Of a DNA stretch of 64,000 bases, positions 22,734 to 37,258 are shown one piece after another. The stretch is from Rostratula benghalensis (lineage: Eukaryota > Chordata > Aves > Charadriiformes > Rostratulidae). The notes below the pieces were generated by a model, which saw nothing but the letters and a program-made list of their open reading frames with translations, did not search any database and had not been told where the DNA came from. A program made the translations under genes and the position numbers. Position 1 is the first letter of the stretch, and each line of letters begins with the position of its first letter. Location of the stretch: the NCBI GenBank assembly GCA_013399305.1, contig VXAI01000091.1:982875-1046874 (forward strand), in the 5' to 3' direction.

Positions 22734-25700
22734 TCTAATTCTTTAATCGTCTTGGTTGTATTATTAGCTTTTTAGAGCCGTAATAACTTGTAATAATCTA
22801 GTCAGGAGCAAGGGAGGTGGAAGGGGTTCTCATAGCAATAATCCAGTCCTCTGGTTTGGACTCTTCCTTTGGTCCCATGCAGAAGTTAATGCTGTTAATG
22901 CAAAGGCCCCTGCTACCTGCCTTTGTAATGTGTAAAGGAAATAAATTGTGAATTCCGAGTCAGAGTTGTGAATTCCAAGTTGGAGGGTTTTAGCAGCCCA
23001 AGATAAGATGACTACAAGACTATCAGGGAAAAAACCCTCACTTTCCTACAATGAGCGTTTTGCCATGTGTACATGAAAGAAGTGTATAAATTCATGTCTG
23101 TTGAACTGCTCAAATGCAACATTGCCAATGCAAGAATTTAAATAAAAATGTGGCCTAGATCACCCCAGACCACTAAATACTTGATTTTTCTGAGTCGAAC
23201 TTTTGAGATTGCATGGAATTTCTTGGTATTTTGAGCCATTATAAAACATTATTTTCAACCCCATTTTCTCTAATGAAGGCTACGTACCGCTACAGACTTG
23301 TCAAAGGATTGTTGGTGGCAAAAACTTTCACACAACTGTTGAGTCCAGTCATCTGATGGGACTTCAGCTAGGTTTGGTAGGTAGTTTTGGTTTCTAAGTA
23401 GCCCTAGAAAAATAGGTGTGTGCTTCTTATCCCAAATGGCCCTACAAATTTTGCCAGAATTGCCTAAGTTCAGGCAAATAATTTGCAAAAATTTGCCCCT
23501 CTTTCAGAGCATATGACATTTTCCAGTGGCTGGCAACACCAAAATATTTTTTTTAAGTACAAAATTATAGAATATACTATATATAATGCAATATGCAAAC
23601 AAGAAAACAATTTTGTAAGTAGCAAAAGTAATTTCTGTCCCCAAGGGACAAGGGAGAAGGTCTTTCTCCAGTAGGAACAACTGGAAACTCTCTACTATGT
23701 AGGGATACAGGAAAAGTCTCAGCCAGGTTGTCTGTGATCTTTTTTTGTCTTTACATGTTGCTTTTTAAACTGAATTATTTGGCCTGTGGCGGTAGGTGCA
23801 TTTACTTAGACTGACCCTCTCTGCAGCCTAAACTGGCTGTACCTGCCTCCTGATTGTTGGTTGGATTTTGCCACCTTATTTGTACTAAATCCCGGAATGT
23901 TTCACTGAGCTGCTAGAGAAAACATGTCTTTTGTCCCGCAGGCTGTTTTCTTGGCTTCTAACAATCTATTTTTGGATTGTTAGAGAAGAACATACTTGCC
24001 CATTTGGATATGAGAATGAAACATGCATTGATTTCCTTTTTACCCTCTCATTCCACAAACCACATTAAAAGACTCAAATGGAAGAAACAGGAATTTCTAT
24101 CTCTGTACCTGGGTAGTCTTTCCCTTTTAACTTCTTCTAGACTGCAGATCTCCCTCTCAAATGAAAAAAAAAATTAATTTATTTTATTGGAAGAAGATCC
24201 ATTGTGACCTGCAGGCTCATAACTGAATTAATTTATCCAGTTTATAGTCCCGCTGCTGTCACCTTCTTTGATTTTGGTTGTATTTTCTAATATGTAATTC
24301 CAGAACATGGTCCACTATGTCCCTATGAGAATTCACTTTCAGTCCCTTGTGGCAACATTGGAAAACATAACAGTTCAGCACCCAAATGGCAGATGGATTA
24401 ATTTTCGTAATTGGTGATATGTATTCTCATCCTAATGGTTGTTGGGTGAGTAATAGTTTTGAATGTATAATTTGACAGGAACTTTACATGAAAACTGAAA
24501 GAAAAATCATATTGAAATATGGATATATTGCTTTTAAACAAAACAGAATTTTCATTTATGTTTCAGGTGTGCTTGTTAGACACAGAAATACAGTGTTACC
24601 AAAACCAGGGCTCTATGGTTTGCTGAAGACAGGGAATTTCCAGAAAGGTCAATGACTCTACTCCATTTGTGTTATTTGATGGGTTATTTATAATTTTTTT
24701 TTTCCAAGTCAGTGCAGGTCATTTCTGAAAACCTCACTATTGACATACTTAGAGTGATTTATCTTCTCATTTAAAAATAAAAAAATAAAAAAAAAGGGGG
24801 GAAAATGAGTCTAAAAAACACTTTTAATCCTTAAATGCAACATTAGGTATCATAGGTGTTCAGTGCTAAACCTCGCGCTACTACCACTTAAATGCACAGA
24901 CAGCTTGTTTTTCATCAGCATTTTCTCCAGCAACTGCATTTTTGCCTTTGACCATTAACACAGCCACATCAATGCTACACAAACTGTCTCAGGCAATATT
25001 TGTCTCATATCTATGATTCACAAAGCAGCATTTTTGAGCTTTTGTTATATTCAAGCTTGATCCTGTCAGCCCGCTCTGAGTGTTTGAACTTTCTATGCAG
25101 CTCTACCTTGTTGGGATCTTGGCAGCAAACCCCATCTTCAGGGTCTCCCGACCCCAGTAAGGCAAACCCCATGTACTGCAGAGAGGACAAAGTGAGGGCA
25201 TCAGAGCCTCTCAGGCAGGGACACTTCTTTGCCTAGTCTGCAGCTGGGACCTGTACATGGAAGCTTCATCCCTCAGAAAGTTTCCTTTGCTCTTAAAATA
25301 TTGGATGAGTAAATTTCAACTCTCTTCTTTGTTAATATATTTCTATATTCATTGGAGAAGGGATGTGTATCTAAGTATCCCAGGTTAAAATGAAGGCCAT
25401 CGTGTTTTTGAAACACTCTCAGTCTCTTATCTAGCCAATAAATTTTTAAAGTTATGCTTGAGGGAAGGAGGACAACAGCCACTATTCTTTCTGTTGTTTC
25501 TGGAAAAAAAAAAAAATAAAAAAAAAAATTGACTCATCTTAGAAATTTCAGCCCAAGAAGGTGTTCATGGCTGTGCAAGAGGTGTACTTCCATCCAGTCC
25601 AAAATTAGAAACATAATGCAATTGGTGGAAATCCCCTGAGTCCCTGTTCTTTTCTAATTTCCTATGGGCTAGGGCTACCTGATTCTGGAGCCAGTTTGTT

Positions 25701-28700
25701 GGCTTTTGTGTATCTGCTTCTGCAAGCCCACATTGATGTCCAGGCAACACATAAGGTGCCAAACTGGGGCTCCAAATTTCCCTAGGCAACCAGGGGCCAA
25801 AATGTTGAACGTTTCATTGTTCAATAGTGTTATGTCCAATCCTCCCTCGTGTACCTTGTACTTTTGTAGTTACCATACTGAACCAAAAGGAGTTGCTACA
25901 GTTTCTTGTATGATAATATAAAAGTTTTATTAAAGCGGGATTTGATCCAATGCATGACTAAAACCTTGAAATCTGAAAAGAGATCAGTTGATGTGCCTTT
26001 CTCTCCTTGTAGAGGAGAATAAGCAGAAAAGTGAATATTCATGTTTCTTGACATCATATTTTAAAAAATAAAAATAAATTTAAAAAAGGAAAGTGACTCA
26101 GAGAATGGAATAAATATCGTTATTTTTAGAAAACTGCTCATTTCCATGAGGTGTCACACCAGCTTCTTTCCAAGTACATACCAGCCTAATAAACGTTAAA
26201 AAATATTTTATACATTTGACCATTGAAGTATTTTAATCTTTAGAAATTACAGGATAGTACAAGCAGAACATATGCCCCTACATTTTTTATGTATCTGTTC
26301 TGTACTTAGAGAAGGAAATTAGTCAGTTGTCTTCAGAATTAAAGTGTCTTCTTTTCTCTGACTTCTGTATTGAGTTTATGTCCTTGATGATATTTTTACT
26401 TACACTACTATTGTTTTTAAAACACACATGTGATGTGCTACTCTTGTTGATTCCAGCTTAATCAGCTATAAAAAGCAACAAAGTAGTGATCACTGGGATT
26501 CATTAAATTCCTAGATCAATCTTGAAACCAAGTTGAAAAGTTTTACTTTTAACAGGAATACATTCTTTAGAGGCTTGTCTACTATAACAAGATAGTGGTA
26601 CCTCATAGTATTTTTGTGCTGTTGTAAACACCTTTCTGATGTTCCACATGCAAACCTTGGGTTCACATAGTAAAGGTGTTTGTGAGGAATAACAGATTCC
26701 TGTGGCTGCTTGCACTTGCTGCCTAAAAAAGTAGCAAGGTTATATTCCAGTTCATTCTGAAACTTCAGGATCAGAGAAAACTGAGTGCTCATTTCTCTAC
26801 ATGTAGATTACTTGTGTATTTGGATCCAGTAATTTCCAGTTTTTTCTCTTGAGTTTTCAAGTATCTGTCTTTTCCCATGAGTAAGGAAGTGTTTGACTTT
26901 GACTTACAACCAGGGATGGGCAGTAGCTGTGTCTGGTGCACAATACAGAGCCTTTTCACAACAAATGCATGCCGATGCTAACCAGCACAAATTTGTGATA
27001 CATATGCTTGGCACTCGCCTTGGCTGTCAATCAGATTTTCAAGCCAGTCAAGCTCTTTATTATGATCTCTGTGGATAATTATTTCTCTTTCTGTCTTCCC
27101 ATCCATTTTTCCTATTCATCAATAAAACAGGAACTGTTTTATCCTACTGAGAGAAAAGAGGAAAAATTCTGGGGAGTGAAAAAAAAACCAAAACAAAACC
27201 ATAATTTTTATGGAACAGAGTTCCACAACAGAACTGGTTGAGCCTGAATCTTCCCAGTTTTTGTGTATGTCATAAAACACTTCTACTGAACTAGGTATGT
27301 GCCAACTAATAGCCAAATGGAACACAAAGGAATCTGCCAGCAACTTATTTTATTTGAAAAAAAAAAAAAAAAGGATTAAAAGAACAAGAAAAGGAACATC
27401 CTCCTTGTAGAAATATATTTGATATATCTTTAATATTATGAAAAACTTTGATGCTACCATGACAGGTGTAAGGAAAAAACACACATGTCTAGTTGCAGTA
27501 TTGTAAATGGGAGTTATTCAGAGGCCAAAGTTACGAGCTCGTTTTCACCTTTGTTGCAAAGATATTGTGAATAACTTTAGCAATCCCAGACATGGGGATT
27601 GGTGAAAGAGGGACCCAGCTTATAGGCTCTGGATGATTGGAACGGGAAAGTATAAAGCACAAGTGCAACTGCATGAAATGTAGACAATATTGCATAAAGG
27701 AGAGTGATGCAAGTACCTGTCAGAAGCTTATTCCGTGAGTAAAGGGTGTCAAGCAAGGGGTTTTTTGGTAGCATTTTGAATGGGGTTTCCTTCAAATTCT
27801 TGGGAAAATAATTTGGCTTAAAATTCTTAATGAGATCTGAACTGTGTGAAGGCAACTTATCCTTGAAGGTGCTCAAATGGAAATGAAATAACGCATGGAT
27901 GTTCTACTTAAAATTAATTAATGTCTGTGTGAAAACCTGACTGCATGATAGCAGATCCCCCAAACTTTCTCCTGAGGATTTACCTGATTTTATTTTTAAA
28001 ATGCCAGACAAACTTCCTGTTAATAACCACCTAAAGGCATTACTCATATTATAGGGATGGGGTGTTCAGGAAATTGTTACTTAATAAAACCGTACTAACC
28101 TTTCTACTCATTTCAATATTGAGGCAAGCATTACAACCTGGAGAACTCTAATGTGTACAGTTAAGAGACTAAGTGAATCATAATTATAAACAATCCTAGG
28201 AATATGTTTAAACTTTGAATGGGAACATAAGGTCGGTTTTGGTTAACCATTTGGATAAACTTAGCCTATAATGGACTCTAGAAACAACAGAATTATTTCA
28301 TTTTTTTAGACTTTCTAATGGAAAGATAATTAAGAGAATAAATTGCCTTTCAATGTAAGCACACAATTGTTGGACTAAATAAACACATGAGAATAAGAGA
28401 CTAAGCTTGTTATCCAAGCTAAAATAAATGGAAAACATATGTATGGCAGAGAAATAAATGAGAGACCAAATTCTGACTATAGTTACACCCAGAAAATTTC
28501 AGTGATCGTACTTGAACTACACAGCAATAGGTTTTTAAAATACTGCTTCTTAGTCAATAAAGGAGGTTGTTTTGTCGTAGGTTACAAGTACACGTCTTTA
28601 ACTTGAAACCATCCCTTTTAAATGGCAATTTAACACATTAGAAAATTAATATTTGCTGCACAAGATTTTTTTTTAAATATCTTAATAAAATAGGAGCATG

Positions 28701-31700
28701 ACTCAATCTTCGTACAGATTTTAAGTGCATGAGCCAAAGCCATTATAGAAACACATTTCTAAACTATAAAGCATGTACAGAAGTCCATTTTAAATTTAAT
28801 TGTCAAAGCAGGCAAACCACTTCCAACAAGCACAAAAATAACGATTTTAGATAAAAATCATTCCTCTTACACAAACCTACACAGGAGACTGTTTTTATCA
28901 TCTGACTTTGCTCAGCTCAGTTTAAAGAAAATAGCATTAAGAGATATGCAGAGCAGATTAGCCTTGTTCTTAATGAATTTTACTAGGTGCTAGGAATCAA
29001 GTAGCTTCATCAAGAGTGATTGCTGCCACCTGGCCCCATGTTGCAGTCAAGATCCACATTATGTGTCATAATGAGTTCAGAAATTGACCTTTCCCAACTA
29101 TGCTGCATGTGTTGTGTTTACCCTGGAGATGGAAGAAAGCACATTGGTAACTACCTACTTATGCGTCTCTTGTACTCTCTCTGTTCCTTCCTGGGTTCAA
29201 TAAGGTCCGTACTTCTTGAATTAAAGACACAGGAGAGCAAAAACACTGTGCAGCAGTGAGGTTCCACATATCTCACAAACGTTAGCCTTGGATTTTCCAC
29301 AGAGGTCTCTTTTGTCCTCTTCTGTCCATACTTTATAACTCTTAGTGAAACTGTATTACAATTCCACATGTGACGTTAGTGAACATACCTTTGTGAAATA
29401 TGTGGTAGGTCATTTCCCCTGCTCTCTTAAATAAGAGTAAAAGAGAAATTATTAAAGATTGAATCTTAGCCTTGAAAAAACTGGAGTGCTTTTAGTCAGA
29501 AGGAAAAAGTAGTTTGAAGAACTCCTCATGCCTACTCTCCTTTCCACTTCATTTCAAACTTCTATTGCCTGTCTGGTAAAATGACACAAGATTTTGGGAA
29601 GTTAAAAGAGAATGCTCCTGCCAGTCTTACCTCTTAGTTGAGCAGGTGGGCACACAGGGTCTGTCAAAGCACGTGTCTGATTCCATCTTGAGCCTAACTG
29701 CAGAGAGCAGGTTAAGTGCAGGAGTGAGCAACACACAATGCCATTTCTTCACTGCACTCAGGGCTTCGCTTTCACAGGGAAAATATATAGTATTTGCAAT
29801 GGCCAGAGTGTAATCCCATCTGTATTTGTATATTCGCAGTGCTACTTGAATAGGCAAAAAAACACTAATGGAAAATTAGAGTTTTGTTATGTATTCCACA
29901 GGAATAGTGGTAGATGAAGTAATTATACTCCACTATAGATTTGCCAGTGAATAAACAATAATTAATGGATTGTTTTAATGTGTTACTACAATTTTGATAT
30001 CAATGTTGGTCCTGAAATAATGGTGAGCTTTTTTAAGGCATTACTGAGCACGTGCAATTCTCAATTCCAATGGCAAACTACCAAATGCAAAATTGGTCAT
30101 TGAAAAGCTCCAAGGGAATGTCAAAGAGAGCATACTTAATGTGTTTATGCTTTTAGGCAGAGCTAATGCAGAAAAAAAAATCTCTTTAAGATGCATATCT
30201 TATGTTTGTTTTCTGAAGACCACATAAAAGAGAGAGTACAGAGGGGAGTACTAAGTGCCTGATGCTTAGTAATTTCTCTCCCCAGCAGAGAAATTTGCTT
30301 GTGTATTGTGTAAGAAATTACTAACAAAAGCAGTGAGCAGTGGACAGAAGGTGATTTCTCCCATGAGTCATCATTTCCTTTCCTAAGGACCCCTTTGAAT
30401 CCCTAAAAACCAGCCTACAGTTTTTTCTAGCCATTTCCTCTCATCCTTTCTCCTCCTTGTACCAACAGGAAAGGCAAGAAAAAGACAGACAGATAATGCT
30501 TAAGAGAAAGTATCAGAAGCAAAGTGAAGTGCTGCATCGTCATAGCTTCTTCAGACGAATTTAAGTTCTTAGTGCATAATTTCTCAATGTTTTTATTTTT
30601 GATATTTCTAATCTTCTCTCTATTTAATCATCTATTTAATTAAAAGAAATACTTAGTGCAATATCTATCTTACTGTACTAAAAAATGACAATCAATCAAT
30701 ATTGTCAGTAGTGAAATAACACGAGGCTCACAGTCCCTTATGAGGGCTAAAGAATCTAGAAAAATGTGCTTTTGGTTTCACAAATGAAAAAAAAAAAGAA
30801 CTTATTACTGAAAATAAGCATTTATCACAAATAATTAACCATGTTTCCTAGTACTTTTGACTGTAAAAATCCTATAGGTTCCTACAGCTTCTACCAGCTG
30901 CTGACTCCTGCCATTTCCCATCCTTCTTGTAGCCATGACAATATCTGTATATGCATCTGAAGAGGTCCACCTTCCCCTCCCGTCCTCCCGCCCCCAAATT
31001 TCTCTCACCTGTCAGCCCAAGCTGGTTTTGATTATGGTTTACTGGTGTACACCGGCTGTATTCTCCTTTCAGTTTAGGGGCCTCATGTGACAGAATGAGA
31101 ATTTCTATGATGCTTAAATCATTACGTGCCCAAATAAACCTCTGCTATTTTCCCTGTGTTTATTCACATCACCCACATCTACTCATTTTGTGAGTGTACT
31201 AAAACTCAGATAAGGAATCCAATTATTTCTGCTACTATTTTATATACTGCATACTTCTGGTTAATTTATGTTTGTTTCATTCCCTTCTTGTGACTAGGTG
31301 CAATTGTCTTTCACACTGATTGATTTTAAATGTTAATCTGATTTTTTTAATACAGAATTGTTCTTTTCCCTTCAGCTTGTTTCTGTATCAGAAAATAGTT
31401 TTTGTTCTAATATTTTAAAATAAAAATATTTCTATAATTAATATAGGTGCAGGAAATTCAATGCCCTGGAATTGATAAGAACTGGGCAGGTTACCATTGT
31501 GAGGTTTGTCTGTTGCTACATGATACACTAACAAAAACTTTCTCCAGTAAACCAGATATTTTTATATCATATATAAGAAATTTCATCACGTAGGTTTAAA
31601 AAAAAAGGCAGAGACAAAGCAATTACCTGTTAACTGCTTTTCTGCTTTACTTAAATGGATCTGATACCCATCTAGCCCTGAATATTTGCCTTTCCTGGAA

Positions 31701-33002
31701 TTCCAAATAAATAGGATGCACTAGAACAATTTAAAAAAAAAAATTACAATCACGATAACAGAGAACTCTAATTTGCATTTGATGTCATCGGTATGAGCTT
31801 TGTTTATCTGGGAGTAATACACAACACTGGGAAAAAATGTTTAACGGTTGTTGTAATTTCAGTTAGCTTGGTCAGTGTTCCTTTGGGTGCACTTGCTAAG
31901 CCGATGGGATATTATTCTATCAGGTTTATTGCTATTTTCTCCATAGTATCTCCAACTTGTGCTTTTCATTAAGCACAGTGTTATCTTCTAAGCAGAACAT
32001 TTAAGCTTTCCTCTTAGAGTAACACTCTCTTCCTACAGGTTCTGCTTGCTTTTGTTTGTATAAAGCTTTATGATCAATTCTTTTAAAATACCTGTGCCTT
32101 CAATCTGTTCTCCCGTGTGGCTAGAAGAACTGGCACAATTTTTAATTAGTTCTTTTGCATCTTTTGACAGTATATTTCATGTTATATGATCATTTTCATT
32201 CAGAATACAATCAGTTAATTTCTCTGGATATTTTGAGTTATTGCTTTTGCCAAAGGGAACTGGATTTTGCTTTATAGCAGTATCCTTTCGTAAATCATCG
32301 ATGTCAGTCACATGCAGCAGGCACAGTGTTTGGATTTCTGTTTTGTATTTAGGAATATTTTTAACAGAGAATAAAAACCCAACCCTCTAGTTTTATTTTT
32401 AGTTCAATAATTCCTTGTGTTTAAAACTAATCCCATCTGAACAGGGGCAGAAAGTTCATCCATTGGATTTTCATTAATTTTAAGTTGATTCTTATGCTTG
32501 TTGAGCTTTTTCACTCATTGGTCTTATTCTGGAGTAGAAAACATTATTTTTTATCTGGTATTGTTTTGCAAACAAGTAAAATCTCTTAAACAAAGGAGAA
32601 GGCAGGGAGTTATGCATACAAGTAAGTTTAATTTTACTTCCTCTGAAAGGTTCTGGAATAAATAATCAAACTGACCAATTAGAAGCACTGGAAAGCACAT
32701 AAAGTGATGGAAAATCCAAAACAGACTTGTGCACAAACCATGTTGAACTGATCTAATTTCAATGGAAATTTGAGTATGAGGGCTCATGGGCAGGTGAACC
32801 ACACATGATGTTATTGTAAGCAAATAAGAACCTAACACCTGTTAAAGAAGGACAACAAGAAGAATGGTTAATAGTTTAGAAACTGTGATATGGGAGGAAA
32901 GCTTGGAATTATAACTTTCATACCTTTTTAGGGGTGTTGACACCACCAAAAGTCTTGTTCCTGAGAGCAAATTTGCAATGCACATGTGGAAGAATAACAG
33001 AG
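22734..33002. other. Long stretch without recognised genes
   Basis: About 10 kb, AT-rich, no recognisable exon, RNA gene or transposon. Holds several homopolymer runs (A13-T-A11 at 25504-25528, A17 at 27357-27373) and a 15-bp direct repeat spaced 20 bp apart at 22946-22980 (TTGTGAATTCC core). A GC-richer patch at 25060-25260 was read in all frames without a match. Confidence 0.45.
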
Positions 33003-33340
33003 TGTGTTGATTTAGGGTAAAACAGGACCAATTTCCCTTTCACTAATTCTACTTTCCAGTTGGGTGTCATCTAACTAACATCACTCTCTGAATTTAATAC
33101 CATATTTTTCACACAGAGTCTGCCTGTAGCAAAGACACTCCTCTTTATACCTACAAGTCTTAAAACAGCAGAGATCATCTAACTTTATTGTGTGCCACAT
33201 TAGAGGGTCAGGAGCAGAAGACCACAGAGGGGTTGCACCTGGCGGGAGGAGCGGACAGGTGACCCAAAGCTGAGACCAACAGGGTGTTCCATCTACATCA
33301 TGCTCAGTAAAACATCATGCTCAGTAACAATATTGACTAC
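33003..33340 (+). mobile_element. Decayed avian endogenous-retrovirus LTR (family A, copy 2)
   Basis: Begins TGTGTTGATTTAGGGTAAAA followed by CAGGACCAATTTCCCTT, which aligns with the start of the LTR at 132. A second shared block lies at 33225-33300: CACCTGGCGGGAGGAG, GACAGGTGACCCAAAGCTGAG, ACCAACAGG, TTCCATCTACATCATG. In avian LTRs of this kind that block sits shortly before the promoter. The 3' limit is not clear; the GC-richer sequence to about 34400 may contain more of the element, but I could not match it. No retroviral internal frame was identified. Confidence 0.6.
33295..33328 (+). repeat. 17-bp tandem duplication in LTR copy 2
   Basis: Two adjacent copies of ACATCATGCTCAGTAA plus one base (33295-33311 and 33312-33328), differing only at the last base. 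It duplicates the segment that normally precedes the promoter of this LTR type. Confidence 0.9.
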
Positions 33341-36300
33341 CCTTTGGTTTCTTATTCAGCTGAGGGATCAGAGGGGTCAGTCTCTTTCTTCAATATTTGG
33401 CATCTGAGGAGAATCCTGTCTGCTTATCTGCCTTCCTGAGTCCAAATCCAGAATCCAGTTCCTCTCGATTGCCAAGTGCAGTCTGGGACTTTTCGAGTAC
33501 CTCAAAGTGACATGATCACCATACTTGGAGGTCATTACAGTCTTTATTATAAGTGAGAAGCTTTCCCCTCCTCTGAAGGGAGAGAGGTTCAAGAAAGCAT
33601 CTGCTGTCTCTTTAGTGTCCAGCCCAGACCAAACTCTGACTAATAGGTATAGAGTCTGTCCTGGGGCACAGGAATGGACCAATGGTTTGAGCACTATTCC
33701 AGTTTTAATATTCCATGAAGTTGTCAATTCTTACCCCAACATCTCTGCATCAAGGACCCTATGCCTGAATTACAGATTACACACATACTAATAAGCTAAA
33801 TAAGGGAAGGGCATAGGCTCAGGTCTTGATATGTGACCATCCACTTTGATTAACTATTGGCATGAGCCTTTGAATAGTTTTGGTGATGCCAAAGTGTCAT
33901 CTTGGGCATAGGAATGCCCCAGGGATTGTTCCCAGATGGCTGAATATACAAGGCCACCTTCTCCCGGAGGCTGTCTGGATTGATGCTAAAGAGCTAAGGC
34001 AGAGGAACACGGCTGTGTTCTGCCCTTTCTTCAGGGCTCAAGAACAGCTCTGTTTTATCTGTTAGCATAAGAAACAGCATGGTGTCTTCGTAAGCTTTCA
34101 AGCAAATATCAGGTCCTCTCCAAAGCAACTATAGACTCATTTAGATCAGTCTTTGAGCTGCTCTTGACCACCTGGGACTTCTGCCTCCAGTGAAGTTTCC
34201 CTAATTGTCCTCAATTTATTCTAGTTCAGCTAGCAAAATCAAACTTCCCAACAGTACTGAAAGAGAAAAGCAAAGCCAGGCAGTCACTACTGATATCACA
34301 GCACCCTCAGCCCCCTATCCTAAGATCTCAGAAACAGAGTGGGGGGGCACAGCAATTTGGACCGAACATGAGAAACAACATGGGGGGTGGGAGGAGGGGC
34401 AGCTACAACTGGGAGGAATAAGAACCTATTTGAGGGTTGCAGCTACAGACAGTGCATTAAACAGCTGTCATCACCCACCATCAACCCTGTCATTGTCAGG
34501 TCTTTAGAGATTCCGTCAGACTGTGTTACTGTCCCTGATCAAAGCAAGCAGTTGATGGAATAAACATGCTGATCTTAGCGTCCTCTTATAATAAACCCCA
34601 GCAATACTGCTCACTCTAACTGTGGGCAGTTCATAGTGCTTTCTCAAGTTGTGTTTGCTAGAAATGAATTCCTAATGAACAGCATAGGCAGAAGATAAAT
34701 GAAAACATTCTATTAATACTGGCAAAATGTCACAAAAGCTTATTTGGGCTTCATCATCAACTATCTTGCTGGGTGTGAATCCCTATGTACTCTCTCACTT
34801 CACCATAATGTAGCAAATAATCCTTGCAGTATTTCCCTGAAGAGAGCATGGTTGCTATAGGAAGAATAACAAATATCTAGTAATGGAGTCCTTTTCATTA
34901 TATTCTGTTCAATTAGGAGATAGCAAGAATTTATTTTTTTTTTTTTTCCAGGAAGCTGGACAGTTTGCTAACTGAAAAATCTGATGCTGCAGGTAGATGA
35001 GTACATAGCATGTGGCAAAAATATTATTTTTCAAGCAGATGTTGTGACCTTTGCTTGAAAATTAGTATGGATTTAAAAAAAAAAAAAAAAGCTTTTAGTA
35101 GATTATACTTCAAAACTTCAAAGTTGCAATATTCTTCAATTACACAGGCAATGTCCCCAGAACTTTTTTTAAACCTTTTGATAGAGGTTTCAAGACTCTC
35201 ACAGATGGAAACCTTTCTCTATTACAAAAGCTGTATTTCCTAGGTGACAAGTGGAGAGTCTCATCACCTGTGGAGTCAGCAGCTGGGACATGATTAATTA
35301 GCAAAGCTGAGAAGCATGTTGTGCCTGAACCTGCGAGACAAAGAGAAAAAATAGCCCTCTTCTTAGACTAGACTTCAAGAAGAACATAAATAACTTTTTT
35401 TTTATATGACTAAGACTGAAGTTTCACTCACCTATTTGAAGCTGATATATACTGTAGATGTAGAAGAACACCTGAACACAAATGATAGTCAGCCATATAA
35501 AAAGTTAGAGATGAGCTATAATATTATTTTTCAGGATAGTTCTCATATTTACTGACATAAACTTAGAGTTACTTATGTCAAAAAACTACAATTCTTCTGT
35601 GGATTACTTATCACTACATATCAGCTTGATGTACTCTTAATTTGGGAGCTGAGTTTTAACTCATATTTCTTATAACATAGGACTAAATTTTATCATTCAG
35701 TAAAGTGAGATTTTTTCCTTTAATGAACGTGAAGAACTTGGGCTTTTTCAAAACAGGTATGGATCTAGCTAGTTAGGACATGGGACTGTCAATTAACTTC
35801 CTTAAATGGTTGTTTAGCATTATTTTGTATATAAAACTCTGTGTGTGTGTATATATAGCTTTAGAGCTGATATCTCATAATCATAATATCCTTAGCTATT
35901 GCAATTATCTTCCTGTACAGATCCACTTGAATGCAGGGCATTTAGCTGTTGGTGTAATCTCACTATGAGCCCTGTTAAATGACCACTACACTGAAGAAAA
36001 AAGTAGGAGTCCTGCTAGCTGCAGTGGAGCTGCTCCTCCATAATCTGTGGGAGAGGAACTTTAAATGAGAGTAGACAATGTGGACAGGAAGAGAGAGAAA
36101 CTGCTGTGCTCTGGAGGAAAAGTTCCTGAGAGACAAATTGTCCTGTTGTGGAGATATCCAGTTCAGCCACAAGTGTCCAGTTACCTGCCCAGCTGGAGGA
36201 GTAGCTAAGATGTCTTCGCAACCTGTTAGTGGTGATCACAGCTAAAGAGTAAATTGGTGGTGTACTTTGGCTGTCCTCATACAGGAAACGTAGGAGGCTG

Positions 36301-37180
36301 CTTCACAGCTTGAGGAGATGCAGCTTAAAATTGCATTCATAAAATCCACAGTTCTTGTTTAGTTGGTTTGGGTTTTAGTTTGCTTTATTCTTGCATGCTA
36401 CTTTGTAGAAGATGGTTAGGGACATCTTAGGTTAAGGATGCCTTTTGGACATCTTCTCATTGTTTGTGGTGGTTTGCCCTTTCCAGGCACTCTCAGATAG
36501 CAGAGCACTCAGGCAGGGATAACCCTGCAGGGCTTCTTTTTCTCATGTGCCTGTGAAGTTCCTTCTGCTCTGTCCCTGAAAGAACTGACCAGGAAACAAA
36601 CAGAATTGGAAGAAGCAAAACCTGCCCATCTATAATGAGGAACTAGATCCCTCATTTAAAACAGAAACTTTTCCCCAGTCCAGGAGAAATGCAGCTGTGT
36701 TACACTGTGAAATAGTTTCCCAAGGGAAGGAACAGAAATCCTTTTGTGTGAAACAATTTAAATTGAACTGAAGGGAGCACTGGCATATATGCTATAGGGA
36801 GTGTTTTTGTACAGCCAAAGCGGTAAGTAAGATGAACTTAAAGGTCTTTTCAGTATCTTCTGGCAATGGCCCTTTGGAAGCAAAGATACCTGAAAGGAAG
36901 CTTAGCACCATGTGCATGACAACTCATAGAGAATTAGGGGATTAACCTTTCTTCAACATAGACTAATGCAATGAAAATTCAGGAAAGGGATGTAGGCTTG
37001 TTATTCCGAAAACTTTTTTGCCATGTAATGTCATACAGTCCTAGGGAATAGTCAAAGTTAAGAGCCTCAAATGATTCAAAGCCAAAATGGATGAGTATCT
37101 ATGTTGGCCGTGGCAGAGCAGAGCTGAGGGAGGAACTAGTTCAGTACAAAGCACTGTCCTGCTAACTTTGAGGGGGTTCA

Positions 37181-37224
37181 TTTTGTTTTGTTTTGTTTTG
37201 TTTTGGGTTTTGTTTGTTTGTTTG

Positions 37225-37254
<30 letters not shown>
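37181..37254 (+). repeat. TTTTG/TTTG microsatellite ending in T29
   Basis: Five TTTTG units (37181-37205), then TTTG units, then an uninterrupted T29 (37226-37254), the longest homopolymer in the window. Read on the minus strand it could be a retroposon tail, but the sequence after 37255 was not recognised as any body. Confidence 0.95.

Positions 37255-37258
<4 letters not shown>

Noticed and set aside
33377..33727. 116-codon minus-strand frame in a GC-richer patch
   Set aside because: Considered as retroviral protein; no protease, RT, integrase or envelope motif found.
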